NCBI GenBank assembly: GCA_036897485.1
Contig: JAYMTF010000285.1
Location: 1 to 41,221 of the forward strand
DNA length: 41,221 nucleotides
Source of the DNA: Pelargonium nanum
Taxonomy: Eukaryota > Streptophyta > Magnoliopsida > Geraniales > Geraniaceae
Reading direction: 5' to 3'
A program made the translations under genes and the position numbers. This document shows positions 21,476 through 34,862 of the stretch, piece by piece. How positions within the stretch are numbered: position 1 is the first letter of the stretch; every line of letters starts with the position of its first letter. The notes under the pieces were generated by a model that saw only the letters and a program-made list of their open reading frames with translations, was not told the origin of the DNA and made no database searches.

Positions 21476-21875
21476 CCGTCGATTCAGTACACAGTTCAAC
21501 GAGTCCGGAGCCCAAGCTTTGATTCACAAGAACCGCCGTGGAGCTACTCGCTGCATTTCTGCAGCCCACTCAATCGGACTCCTCCACAAGGTTCTCTCAG
21601 AAACCTAATTCAGATTTCTCCATCTTGATTTTGTATCTTCTGGATCTCTGCTTCAATTGCGCGCACACAATACTCTTGTACAGTAGTGGTGGTTGGCCGA
21701 GGCTGATTTGATCAGAAGTTGGGGTTTGTTTGTTAATTTATTATTATATGTGATTGTGATTTTGTTATTTCAATTTGGATTGGGAAATGCAGGGCTTAGT
21801 ACGTCGTTCGATTGAATTGGCGGGATTGAGTATCAGATTCGGTTGTTTTTAGTTCTGAGAGAGCTGTGAGAGAAG

Positions 21876-24800
21876 ATGGCGTGGTTCAGTGGGAAAGTTT
21901 CTCTGGGGAACTTTCCCGATCTTGCTGGGGCGGTGTCTAAGATCAGCGAGAGCGTGAAGAGCATTGAGAAGAATTTTGATAGTGCTCTTGGGTTTGAAGA
22001 GAACTCTGAGTCCAGAAGCAGCAACGAAGGTGAATTATCTTCACTCAATTATACTTACTTTGGCTGAGATTTTGACATTTGAGATAGAAACTCGTGCTAG
22101 TTTAGTAAAGGTGACAGCTTTTAATGATTTCTGTAACTAGCTGTGGTAGTGGCTTGTTTCTTTCATTTTATATGATTTATAAAACAAAAGAAACTGTGGA
22201 GTGTATTAGATCCTTTGCAAGAAGGACCAAGAAACTATAGAAGCTTTGTGTGGCAGATATAGGTTAGAAGTTGACACATTTAACAAATAGTTTTCTTGAG
22301 TTACAATTCACTACAATAAGACACATTTAAAGTTATAGTGAGACTTAATTAAAAAAGCACCTAAAGCGCAGACTTTTGGAGCTTCTCTGAAGATGCTGGG
22401 CTTCATGGAAAATGAATCTCGAGCTTGGGGCTTTGGCGTGATTCAAGTGGGTTTTTTAAAACACTGGATGCTGTTTAGTATTCATTCGCTAACACTAAAA
22501 ATGAGGTCAAGAATAAAATACAGAAAACAAATAAGCATGTGCATGCTCAAAGTTGGGCTTGTCTGGCTTGCCTCTTATACCTTATGAAACAATTACTCAT
22601 CTTTCTAAATTTTCCTGAAGTCTTTCCACCTTTTGGATCGCTTGGTACAACTTAATTTGAAGCAACAGAAAACAAACTCATTCAACCATTCAATAATTTT
22701 TGTATTGGTATTGGCATTTTTCATCTCTGCCAAACCTTTTGTAGTGGTGATGGAAGAACGAAATTATAAGAATATCCTGGCAAATCGTTAGAAGCATGCA
22801 GTAGACATGCATATCTGCACCATTTTACAAGTAAATCTGTAGTCAAGTATGCCAGACTCATGCTTAGGCGCCGATGATACTCTTTATGACTGCCGATGAA
22901 AAAATATGCTCTTTATTGTTAAGATACATGGAAGTCGAAATAAAGATGATTCGATTGGTATACAAAATCAGATGTACGGTTCTAGAAAGCATTAAAACTG
23001 ATTGGGCGAAATCCTTGGACAAAGCATCAAGAAGAGAACTAAGAGGGAGAGTAAAGTAGCTGAAGGAAATGATTGAGAACAGGGCACCTCCTGCTGTGTG
23101 ATTAGCTGTAAATTATGAACTTTGCATGCTGTTTCTGTCATACATAATTTTTTTTTAATTATTGCTTATGAGTAGACATTACATATATATATGCATCTTT
23201 CGGAATGAAGAGTTCTTGTCTTGTACGACATGGCTTATTAATATTTTGGGTCTGTAGTTGTAATTGAGTCTTGGACAACTTGTATGCACCGGATGGATTG
23301 TTAACGTGGAAGGGTATCTTGATTGTATATTTGTGGAATTCTTGTTTGTGAATATTATGTTGGTTGCACCTTACTATACTTGAAGTTCGAAGGGATATCG
23401 TTATTTTTTCTATCAACAAAAATATAACATATAATATAATGATTTTTTTTGTGTGTGTGAGGGTTGATTTTAATTTGACTGCCTGTGTACATGGATCAAC
23501 ATCATCAGGTATATGGGGGTTTATGGGGCAGAAAAGTGAAGAAGATGCTGCTGAGTCTTCTGAACAACCTGAGTCGTCGCAGCATCCATCGAATGTGGAA
23601 GAGGATGAAGGGATTGAAGCTGACAGGACGCTAGCTTCTGCTTCTAAACAAACCCATCCTGTTGATAAAGCTCAGCCCGCAGAAGAAGAAAATAAAGTGA
23701 TCATGACTCAGGAGGATCCTGAACCCCCAGGTAAGACACATGAAACCGATAATGTGTTATCAGATAGAAAAGTTGATTCTGAATCACCGCTAGTGCCTAC
23801 TCAACCACAAGAACCTATCGTTGAGAGTATTCAAACAACAGAAGTTGTTGACAATATAGAGCAGAAAGAGAGTGCAGAAGGGTCCTCTGAAATTTCGATG
23901 TCCACAGAAGATAAGTCAGGAGACATTGAAGCTTTAGCAGATGAGACTGAGGCTTCCTCTGTCCCAGAGAAGTCATATAAAACAGTTGATTTACATGAGA
24001 TCACCGATGAGCATAATGAAAAAGCAGAAGAAACCATAGAGAAACCTTTGCCTGTTCAGCCTGTGGGATCAACTGATAGCCATTGTACAATTATGAACGA
24101 CCTGTCTATTGGTACCAAGGTTAACGAAAGTGCTGATGAATCCTCTCATGACCAAATCCAATCAATTGCACGCCCAGAGGACTCTTCAGAAATGGGATCA
24201 GAATCAGTTTCTTCTAAAGACCATGTGTCTCACACAGAAGTAGAAGTGAATCAACAAGCAAGTGATGATGAAACTGACAGGAAAGAGCAACACTTGAGCT
24301 CAGAAAGGAATGCATCTGACGCACCAAATACAGTGCTTGAGTTAGAGAAGATGAAGAAGGAAATGAAAATGTTGGAGGTTGCACTGCAAGGTGCTGCAAG
24401 ACAAGCTCAGGTATTTCACGTGTGACAAATATTTCATAATCATATTTCTGCATTTATTGAAATTTCTATCATTTTGACTCTCCTCAGGCAAAAGCTGACG
24501 AGATTGCAAAACTCATGAACGAAAATGAGCAATTAAAAGCTGTGATTGAAGATTTGAAGGTATTACTATTACTATTGCCAGTTATTTTTTTCCTCCGAAA
24601 TGTTTTAGATGCATGGAAGATAGCATAATGAGATGACCCATTCAATGGGTCCCATTGAAACATAGACCTTGTGCATTCTATCCTATTTACTGTCAATTGC
24701 ATAATAAGAACTAAGAAATTATTACCACTACCACTTATATTTGTTACATTTGTTATATTCTTGCTACAACATCCCAAGATGTTACCCACAATGATTTATA

Positions 24801-27800
24801 CTAATTACAGGATGGGCACTGAATTAAATCAATACCTTGTGAAAATCCTTCACAATTTGCTCGTTTCAACTTGTAATATCTGTTTGCTTATGATGGTGGT
24901 GAAAAGTGAAAACTTGTTGTTTATTTTGTATTAGTCATTATAGCAAGCATCATTTATGCATAGAATTGAGTTGACATGTTAAAGAGCTGCTTTAACAAAG
25001 AAAAATGATTACTCTTTTTTTTATATGTAAAAAAACAGTCTAATGTTAGCATCTGTGGCATTGGGCAAGCCTTAAGATGGAGTCATGTTCTTAAAGAGTA
25101 CTTTATCATATAGGTGATGGGCCTCCAAGCTTTGACTTGAAACAAATTTCTGCATGTTTTCTGAAACAATAACTCCATGGTGTATTTTATTGAGCAGATT
25201 GCATTAGATTACTATAATCTTTTATAGCCTCTTATGTTCGTGTTTTTTGGTTGGTGAAATTGGTAATATATATATTTTTTTTGGTTCTATTCAAAATCAA
25301 GTTATTCTCTTGCATCTGCTTCTTGTGTGTACGGGCTTCAACAGTCGTTCTTAATGATCAAATCTTTGTTTTTTATATGATAAAACCTGATAGTTTGTCC
25401 TCAATGTTTACGTTTATTGTTTGTCATTTTAAAAATATTTTGACAATCTTATCCTTTCTTTTTATTTACAATATTTTATCATCTCTTTGGTCCTTATCAG
25501 TCTAAGTTTTGCTTTTGAAAGGTTCTTCTTACCTGTATCATCACCCCATGTATCCCAAGTATTCCATATTAACTGCTAAAATTTATGGAACAGAGAAACA
25601 CTAATGAAGCTGAAATTGAGTCTTTGCGGGAAGAATATCACCAAAAGGTTTCAACTCTTGAGAGAAAGGTATGGTTTCCCCCTCTTGAATCTTATCTTGT
25701 TTGTATTTGTATGCAATTTGTTGGTAATAACAGTGTAATGCTTACAATGACAAATTGAAAACTGTCATTAATTTTGACTCTAATATCTGGAGTACATGGA
25801 TCATGTGGTGCTCATTTCTTCAGATTTATAGCCTGGTAGTATTGATATTGCCATCAGAATTGTGCTTGAAGTTTCCATAAGATAGCCATTTGGTATAAGG
25901 ATGACTGGATGATACTTCCTTGTGTATGCTGTATACTTTAGATCTCTTTTTCCTTTTTAGGCTTATGGTAACTGTTTGTTTTGGTAAGCTGAGACGATAC
26001 TGTTTTTGTTACTATCTAGTTTACATACTGTTCAGTTTTCATCATTTGTTGTATATATAGTATATTAGTGTGGTGGCGCTCATGAGGCGCACTTGAGAAC
26101 TCCAAAATTTGAGATGATCTCGTGAATTCTTCTGTGTCAGTCGTCTCTTTCTAGAGCTGTATAGTTACACCTAGTGTTCCATAGAGATTTGCATGTCCTT
26201 TTAGATACTGAAGTGAAGTTAGCACTTAGCTTTTTCTCCTCCCAACTAACACGGATAACGTGATGGAAAAGAGTGGTTCAACGTGTGGTTCTTCATGGGA
26301 ATTGGTACAACATCTCTGCATATTAATATACGCTGTACATATCATGTGTTGTTTACATTTCATCGCGCATTGTAAGTCATTATTCAAATGTAATACATTG
26401 ATGATGTGTTTCCAGGCAATTAATATATTTTGACATCTTTGTTCAAGTGGAATACATATTACTATACATATAGCGCTCCTAATGTTGCTATCTAATTGTA
26501 CTTGTGGATAATTATAGGTTTATACTCTTACAAGGGAAAGGGATACGCTCCGTAGAGAGCAGAGTAAAAAAAGTGATGCAGCTGCTTTGTTGAAGGAAAA
26601 AGATGAAATTATTACTCAAGTAATGGCTGAAGGTAGAGCTTTGGTGTCTAAGAAAGTTCCGTTTTGAACAATTTTTTTAGCCTATTTCTATCTTTGTTTG
26701 TCTCTATTACACATGCTTTTATGTTTTCTTAATGGATACAATTAAGTAGGTTCAAGTTGCAACCATTTGTGAAAGAAATATTATTTTAAATTCAGATTTA
26801 TGTTTCTTATACTGGTAGAAGATGTGGAATAATTTTTACCACAGTACAACTTTGGATGTACATTAGAGCTATTTAAGTAACCATCCTGCTGTATATTTAT
26901 AGAATTTCGCTACCTATGTCCCATTTAAACTGTCCTCTTTGACTCTTTGCAAAATAAAGATTAGTTTCCTTGTACCCTAGTTGTTATAACTAACTAGTTT
27001 AATAATATATCATATAACTAACTATAGTTGATTATAGAATTAGGAAGGTGGACAAGGAAGGGAGTAATTAAGCTCATTTTAGAATTATAGGAAGAGTGAA
27101 CCTTTTTAATTAGTTTCTGATGTTATTCCAATCACATTTCAAATCCAAACATACATAATTTATGTTGTCATATCTTTTCGGCATGCCTTCCCTCAGTTAC
27201 AATCATAGAACCATTCATTTCTATATTCACATTTCAAAGTTTAACTAGTCATACTGTACTAGAATAGACATTCGTTGAACGTTTGAAGGGCTCCCCATGT
27301 ATATAATATATAAAACATATTCTTCCTTCATACAGGTGAAGAGCTTTCAAAAAAGCAGGCTGCTCAAGAAGGTCAGATTAGGAAATTAAGAGCTCAGGTG
27401 TGCAACCAAGTTTTTATGTTGTATTTTTCGAAACCTAGTCTTTAACCTCTGTTTGTTCTATTTTATGACATTGCACATTTTCTTCCCTGTTCCTGAAAGC
27501 TAGGTTAGAGAGCTTGAAGAAGAGAAGAAAGGTTTAATGACTAAGCTTCAGGTATTTTGGATTTTAAGCATTCTGTGAAACTATTTTAATTTTTTTTTCA
27601 TATGACAATATTTCTTTTAGAATTCATGATGAGTTTATCTCATAGTAATTGTAAGAAGATTGACTATTAAGAATTTGCTTAAGGATTTCCTTGTGCAAAT
27701 AAAGATGTGAGAGAGATGTGATTCAGTAGTCTTGAGCATGGGAGTGTTCTCCAGGCTTGGTTTTTATATTTAATATAATGTGTGATAAATGCCTTTCTGT

Positions 27801-30800
27801 TAATTTATACAGCTTTCGGTGCTATTTTATTTGAACCACATTCTTAATACCATTGTGTGTTTTTTGTGATTCATAATCCAGGTAGAAGAAAATAAAGTAG
27901 AGAGTATAAAGAGGGACAAGGCAGCTACTGAGAATCTGCTGCAAGAAACAATAGAAAAACACCAGTCAGAGCTTGCGATTCAGAAAGAGTATTATACAAA
28001 TGCCCTTAGTGCAGCCAAGGAGGCTGAAGCATTGGCGGAGGCACGTGTTAACGATGAAGCCAGAACTGAGCTAGAGAGTCGTCTGAGAGAAGCTGAGGAA
28101 CGTGAAGCTATGCTTGTTCAGGCGCTTGAAGAATTAAGACAAACTCTTTCTAGAAAAGAGCAACAGGTATTGCCATATTCATTATGATGATGAGATCATC
28201 CACCTGAAGCCAAAATTTATGACTTGATTTTGCTTCATTAATTTTAATTGTGCAGGCAGTTTTCCGAGAGGATATGCTTCGAAGGGATATTGAGGATCTT
28301 CAGAAACGTTATCAGGTTTGCCAGACATCCTCTGATTTATATTATTATCAATTTTTCTGTAATTTATTCAATTTACTGGTGTCTTATCTAGGCAAGTGAG
28401 CGCCGGTGCGAGGAGTTGATTACACAAGTTCCAGATTCGACAAGGCCACTTCTAAGACAGATTGAAGCTATGCGTGTAAGTATTTATTTCATTTGTGTCT
28501 ATTTGTTGAGGAGCTCAATGTAGTTTGGAACTAGTCATTGATTTCCTTGTACAAGATGCACGGGTTAAGGTGTTGTTGACTCTTCATTTATATAACAGGA
28601 AAACACTGCTAAAAGGGCAGAAGCATGGGCTGCAGTTGAGAGATCTCTTAATGCTCGACTCCAGGTGTCTTGAATTTATATTCTAGGTTTAGTTTAAACA
28701 TTTAAATCTCTTAAAAATGTTATAAATTGTGTTTGATATCTTGTTATTTATTTCACAGGAAGCAGAAGCTAAGGCTGCAGCTGCTGAGGAAAGAGAACGT
28801 TCTGTCAGTGAGCGACTATCTCAAACCTTATCACGAATTAATGTTCTTGAAGCTCAGGTGAGTTTTCTGCTATGAGTAATGGTCTAATGGAGTGTCATAA
28901 TATTTATCTAACATTTGTTCTATTTTTCAGATTTCATGTCTTAGAGCTGAACAGACACAACTAAGTAGGTCCCTAGAAAAGGAGAGACAGCGAGCTGCTG
29001 ATAACAGGCAAGAGTACCTGGTAGCTAAGGAGGAAGCCGATACTCAAGAAGGTCGTGTGAATCAGCTTGAAGAACAGATCAGGGAAGTAAGGCGTAAGCA
29101 CAAGCAAGATCTACAAGAGGTGGTCATGCAAAGGGAAATGCTTCAGCAGGTTCTTCTTCTGGTTCTCTTACAACGTAACATGGTGTTTAGATGTTGAATT
29201 TATTACAGATAAATGGAAAAAAGTGCAATTTCCCCCTTTCATCCATTTAGTTTTCTTTTTAGATAAATTGATAAAGTTGAAAGATGCTTTCAATTTTGAA
29301 GTTCTAAGTTCTCTTGGCGTATCACCAGAGATGTAGGATTCAATATACATTTACTGAGGATATAGGGGAGACTGACTCCCATTGTTTAACACATATCCCC
29401 ATGCCTCATTTGATACCCAATGTATGCGCTGGAATCATGTTATGAACTCTGTCCCTTTCGTAAAAACAAATGCTTGACCCTTGTTACTAAATTTCACACT
29501 TATGGACTACGGAAGAACTTTTCCTGCACTGCATTAGAATACCAGATATTAAGCTCTTTCAGTGTAAGGGCTGTGTATAGAAGTTATTAGACATTGGTTT
29601 GGAACTTTTATTATATGTATGAGGGCACTTCCATTTCATGTCATTAGTTATCAGTTTCATATTTGGCGTTGCTGAACTGACTTTCTGATTTTTATAGGAA
29701 CTAGAAAAAGAGAAAGCTGCTCGATTGGAGTTGGAAAGGACATCTCATGTCCAATCTACATATGTTGAACAAAGTCCCAGAGAAAAAAATAATCCTCCTT
29801 CCGAAAATGGTATAGTGCCTTCCTTTACCTTTGAATATGAGATTATTTCGTTCTCTGTTTTATTCTATACGATTTGTAACTTTTTCGCAGGTAACTTGAT
29901 CCGAAAATATTCAAGTGCTAGCAGCCTAGGTAGCATGGAGGAAAGTTATTTTCTTCAAGCATCCTTAGATTCATCCGACAGTTTCTCTGAAAGGAAATAT
30001 CCTGGTGAGACAACCCTTGGTCCTTACTATATGAAGAGCATGACACCTAGTGCTTTTGAATCTAGCCTTCGCCAAAAGGAAAGGGAACTTCAATCATACA
30101 TTTCTCGGCTAGTATGTATCTTTTCTAAACTTGTATGGATATTTTTTCGTGCACATTTGATCTATATGGGAGCTAAAGTTGCTTTACTGTTGTGATTGTT
30201 TCATTTCTGCTTTTACCTGTTATTTACATTCCTTTGTTCATTTTCAGGCATCAATGGAATCCATCCGCGACTCTCTAGCTGAAGAGTTGGTAAAAATGAC
30301 AGAACAGGTGAGTGCTCCCCCTCCCCTCCCCCCTTTGAGTTGTCAATTGTCATGTATCAGTTACCTGAAAATACCTGCATTGCAGTGTGAAAAGCTACGG
30401 GCAGAGGCTACCATGTTGCCTAGTGTACGAGCAGAGCTAGATGCTCTCAGAAGGAGGCACGCGGCTGCACTGGAGCTAATGGGTGAACGTGATGAGGAGG
30501 TACTTACTTTTGCTTTTTACCCATTTATGTCCTGTTCGTTTCTCGAAAAATAACTTTCTAACATTCATCTCCCCAAATAGAAACATTTTACAGAAAAATT
30601 CCTTCATAATATCTCACAATCACTTCATGGCAGCTAAAATTAACTCCTGTTAATTGTTTCAATTAAAATCACCAACTCTCTTGATACTCTTTTTTTTTTT
30701 GAATAATAGTACACAAATTTTGGACCTTTCGCTTCAAAACCACATAATAAATATCAATACAAGTGTGTAGAATTAGATGTTTGCATCATCTATACCATTA

Positions 30801-31353
30801 TAGAAGGCGACCCATGCACCCCTAGTAAGATGTTCATGTGATTATTAGAATAAAAATGAACTTCCAACCATTCAACTCGGAAGAAAGCTAAGAAAACTAG
30901 AAGGGCTTAATGTTGTGCATAATTCAACAAATCTTTCCCATTTTGATATATTATATTTGGATATGTTAGACTGCATATGAAGAATTGGGTCTTCACCTAT
31001 AACCTTGAGCATGTAGTTGAGTTGATCATCTACATGGCATCAGAGTATGTTAGACCTAGCAGTCACAAGATCAAATTGCCACCCTAATAAAGTGTTCGTT
31101 ATTTAAGTATTGATTATTGGAATTGGTTGCATGCCTTTTAGCTGGAGGAACTCCGGGCAGATATTGTGGACCTGAAGGAGATGTACAGAGAGCAAGTGAA
31201 CTTGCTTGTCAATCAGGTATTTATCTTCATCAATGGGTGAATCAATACCTATACTTTTAAACCTCGTAGGTTTCGCTTATGTTAAAGATTCATATAAATG
31301 TTCGCTTTGATGTGCAGATCCAGGTTATGGGTTCATCACCGGCTGCTGCCTGA
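21876..31353 (+). CDS. GC5: Golgin candidate 5 (TMF/ARA160-like coiled-coil protein)
   Basis: Golgi-associated tethering protein; the human homologue TMF binds Rab6. Nineteen coding exons: 21876-22029, 23509-24410, 24488-24559, 25594-25668, 26518-26632, 27336-27397, 27504-27551, 27882-28166, 28256-28315, 28392-28475, 28599-28664, 28759-28857, 28931-29149, 29698-29809, 29891-30111, 30248-30307, 30386-30499, 31142-31216 and 31318-31353. They join in frame to 952 residues, against about 956 in Arabidopsis GC5. The N terminus MAWFSGKVSLGNFPDLAGAV is the plant GC5 signature. Residues about 55-330 are acidic and low-complexity, encoded mainly by exon 2. A continuous coiled coil runs from about 335 to 790 (ERDTLRREQSKKSDAAALLK). 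The Ser-rich linker has SSASSLGSMEESYFLQASLD. The C terminus, DEELEELRADIVDLKEMYRE, is the TMF Rab6-binding-type coil. No frame break was found. The large intron 1 (about 1.5 kb) holds no gene. Confidence 0.95.
26911..27066. mobile_element. Degenerate MITE-like inverted repeat in golgin intron 5
   Basis: The left end TACCTATGTCCCATT and the right end, read in reverse as TACTCCCTTCCTTGTCC, resemble the TACTCCCTCYGTCCC-type termini common in plant MITEs. The interior contains opposed TAACTAACTA motifs. Similarity is partial, so this is a candidate only. Confidence 0.35.
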
Positions 31354-32330
31354 GAGATTAGATCGGCTTTTCGGTATTGTTTTTGTTTCAGCAATTTCTT
31401 CAGAGTCGTAAAGGCTTTTACCATTAATGCAAATGGCACGTCTTTGTCGAGCTTTTGGTTTGTAATATAGTTTAGGTATTGATGTATAGCACAATGCTTA
31501 ATGTACCAATATACTGTTCTGAGATTGAATAGATTCTGTTATTTTTGGTTGATTCAAGCCACTAATAAAACGATTTCATTAATTTGTATACTGACACTGA
31601 CTTTTATTTTCCTTTGAATGTATATTCTCATTGAAGCTAGCAATTCGTGTTGCACAACACGAACAATCGTATTGTGCTCCTGTACGGTCTCCAAAACATG
31701 CGATTAATTGGACGTGTTATGACATGTCACCGGAATCCCACAGCATATTCTGCAAATGGAAAAAAGTATCATGAACACTAGAATCTTTGTTTTTTTTTTT
31801 TTTTAATGACAGAATCTTAGGTTTATAGATCTACTCTCTTTTTTGTCATTGTACTTAATTGCCACACCTTATTTTCACAAAAGATTTCAAATATATCAAT
31901 TCCGAGTTGACACAACTACATTATCAAAATAATATTAGCTACTTACGGAAAAATGGATTAATTATATATCTTTTCCTATAAAATCGGTAGATTTGATAAC
32001 CAATTCTAAAATCTAACCACTATTCTTAAATCTATCTAGAGATACTGTGTTACATTGTGATTAATAGCCGTCTTCCTCGTGATTACGGTGTTCTTCAAAT
32101 TCCAATTCCGTTGTTACTGGTATGTATTTATATTTATTTATATTGTAGTTTTCAATCATGTATCTATCAGCAGATCATATCTGATAAAAAACAATAATAA
32201 TGAATAATCCAATTATTAAAAAAATTTACCGAAGAAAAATGGAGTGATAAAAGGAAGTGAATGCAAGTAGAGAGATGAGTTTGTGATTGGATCCATTAAA
32301 CATTGCAAAATTAGAATCTGAACCCACAAC
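31354..32330. other. Golgin 3' flank and spacer, no gene seen
   Basis: Contains the presumed 3' UTR of the golgin gene (AATAAA-like ACTAATAAAACG near 31560) and AT-rich spacer. A T-run lies at about 31789-31803. No reading frame worth reporting. Confidence 0.6.
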
Positions 32331-32806
32331 TTTTTGCCTTCTGTTTCTCGCACTCTCGTTTTCTCTGGTAAGTTTTTGTTTGATATTATTATGTTTCTCT
32401 CTCTCGCTCCATGTCTTCTCTCCAGTTTTTGGTTTCTGGGTTTCAGTGGAAAGTCATTGAAAATTGTGGGTCTAGTGTACTTTTCTATTGTGCTATGTAT
32501 TGTTGTGTTGGAGTAATCAAATGGGGGCTGTTTGGTTGCTGGGAAAATTGTGGGTGTTAGGTGTAGCTGATATCATCTCATGTCTCATAACTAAGCACTT
32601 GTAGGTTTGGGAAGTGTCACATTGTCATCAATTTGGATGATCAGTTACATTTCTGCAAATAATAGATGGTTCTTTGGCTTTGGACCTCATTTTTACATAA
32701 AATGCTAAATCTTCTACTGAAACAATATGGTTTGATCTTTGCAGTTCTTCGTGGCATTTGCAAATCCGCTAAGAGGTGAAATGAAGCCAGCAACCGGTGG
32801 GGAGGT
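32330..32806 (+). other. Possible spliced leader exons of the downstream coding block
   Basis: CTCGTTTTCTCTG followed by GTAAGTTTTT at about 32368 looks like a 5' UTR exon end. TTTGATCTTTGCAG just before 32745 looks like an acceptor. The second exon would contain an ATG at 32780 and the short frame MKPATGGE. It ends at a good donor (GAG, then GTAAGG) at 32805-32806. A pyrimidine-rich acceptor, CATCATCCTCACAG, at about 32974-32987 would join it in phase with the long open frame that follows. This is splice-signal inference without transcript support. Confidence 0.35.
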
Positions 32807-33002
32807 AAGGAAATTACTTGATTTATCTCAAACATTTCTAGATATATGGACAGGTTTTCGGAAGTATTGATGATTCATATAGCTGAATATACTCGTTTTT
32901 TCATCTAGAAATGTTGAGAGTTTTGTCCTATTTGAATATTTCATTTTGCTTGTCGCGGAAGTTGTGACCTAATCATCATCCTCACAGCTTATTAGCTATG
33001 AA

Positions 33003-34862
33003 TTGAGTGTTCAATGCACAGCAAAGAGCATTAGTGTTTTCATGGAGTTGATCTCTTGCCGGAATGGCACTTTAATTTTCTATTATGTGTTTTTCTTAAT
33101 TAAGCTCGGCATGGCACAGACCAACAACAACAGCAACAAGAACATCTATGAAGCTGTAGCTGAGAAAGTATATTATTATGAACGGGAAAGGGCAGATGTA
33201 TTGGCAAGGCAGGGAATTTATGAAACAGATGTTGTGGGTGAACTTGAAGATGTGCATTTACCACTTGACTCCAACTTCTTTGAGTCGCTGATAATTACTC
33301 AGGCTATCGCAGATCGAGGACTTCCAGATCAGGGCGTGAAGGTGGAGTATCTGCGGCAGGATCAGCGCTTAGTCCTCCCGGTGGCACTTGGGATGACTAT
33401 GGCAGGACCCAAGGAGGGAAGATGCCCGAGAAATGATGTGCTTGCTGAGAGGTACTGGAGGGCGGCTAATCATACTTACCTAGAGCTGAAGCATATTGTG
33501 GGCGAGACTAAGGTCTGTGCTGATATCAGAGCTGCCCTTATGAAAAGGGCTCCGAGAGAACCCACCTATAACGGATACTATGAAGAATGGAGAAACAGTA
33601 ACTGGTGTACCCTTGAGGGAGGTGAGCGAGATACACCCGAAAACATATTGTTGGTGTTTGCTACTTTGAGTGTCGCTATACAAGGTAATTGTGATGTTCG
33701 TGATTTTGGGTGGTTAAATCGCACTGAGATGATAGTATCCGACACAGCTTGGCAGAATATAGTTGGAACTCCACGGTCTAGATTAAACAGTAAGTTGAAA
33801 CCTCACACCCTTCATTATCTAGCTGCATTGAACTACACCCCGTGCTCAAACTTTCCAATGGCTGCTTGGGTTAGAGCATATGGAGTGTCCGCGGGAGGTC
33901 TGCACGCTGCAAATAGAGCCATTAAAAGTGAAATCCAATTCACACTGGCCAATCCACCTCTTGAAGTGAGAAATGCTGTTATTGATTTTGAGCATACTGT
34001 TGAAGTAGATTTATTTTCACTGGTGTTGAACCTTATAGCAATGTTCGGGGTGTTCCACTTGAACAAGGATTGCACATACCGAAGGCTTGCCCGAACATAG
34101 AGAGATGTGGAGCTCAATATCTGGATAGTATACGAACTTTGGCGAATGAGCTACTTGTGGAGAGTTTCATCAAGAACAAGGAGACGATAGTCCGAACTGA
34201 TGCACATCCATTTGGGATAGCACAAGCCTACTGGGTCTTTAGAATGATGGATCAGTATAATTTGTTGGCCGCCCCTCTTGCCCTTAAAAGGACTGCAACC
34301 CCTCCTCCCGTGCAGAGGCTTATGATTGTAGATACAGCTCGGAAGGAGTGGACAAATTATCCTCCTGGCGTGCTTTTAAACCAAGTTTACGCCAAAGAAA
34401 TAGATCTGATATCAAATGCTGTTACTCAGGTGACTAGAAACCCACCACCATATTCTGCATTATATCGGTTGTATGGAATTGCTGATCAAGCTAAGTAATG
34501 CAGTTTCTGAAGCAATCTGATACCATGATGCCTTGTGTGTATGGATATGCGATGGCTAATCATGTGGACAATCGGAATGTGAAGCATGGGATTGCTCTTG
34601 CTCTGAGTCTTGCCAGTGTTGAGCGAACCTCAAAATCTCTGACGGACATTTGGACTTCAATGTGGAAAAAGTATCTTGACACGCTAGATTCAGTTGGGCT
34701 CGTGGAGTTTGCCAAACGGGGTTCAAGTTCCAACAGATTGGGACAGTTGCCACTAAACCTCCGCCAGCGCTACCTGCTGCCCTGATGAGCTCTGGGCACT
34801 ACTGTTGGGCAATAGGTGTGTTCTTCATCTTCTTAGGCATAATATTGATTACTAGTCATTGA
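33003..34862 (+). pseudogene. Intron-poor coding block of unknown family, broken by frameshifts (orphan gene or endogenous viral element)
   Basis: Three successive open frames on the same strand cover one continuous coding-like stretch. The first runs 33003-34100, with an internal ATG at 33111 as a likely original start. The second is open upstream of 34070 and ends at 34498. The third runs 34498-34785. A further frame open across about 34720-34862 ends in a hydrophobic segment (GVFFIFLGIILIT). Each junction is a change of frame, not a splice site, at about 34015-34025, about 34495 and about 34715. I do not recognise the family. The length (about 560 codons), the lack of introns among intron-rich neighbours and the decay suggest an inserted sequence. 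A capsid- or nucleocapsid-type gene of a non-retroviral RNA virus is one possibility. An orphan host gene, a retrocopy, or assembly errors are others. No cloning or replication motifs were seen. Confidence 0.5.

Larger units (their letters stand above)
20315..21875. promoter_or_regulatory. Divergent promoter region, CURT1-type (-) and golgin (+) genes
   Basis: About 1.56 kb separates the two start codons. GGCCCA/TGGGCC site II-type motifs are concentrated at 21172-21265, inside a 54-base duplication. The golgin leader probably begins near 21300. A likely leader intron runs 21591-21792 (CCACAAG before the GT, AATGCAG at the acceptor). A 27-base upstream reading frame (ATG at 21362, TGA at 21386-21388) would lie in the leader if transcription starts before it. 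Leader limits are inferred. Confidence 0.45.
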
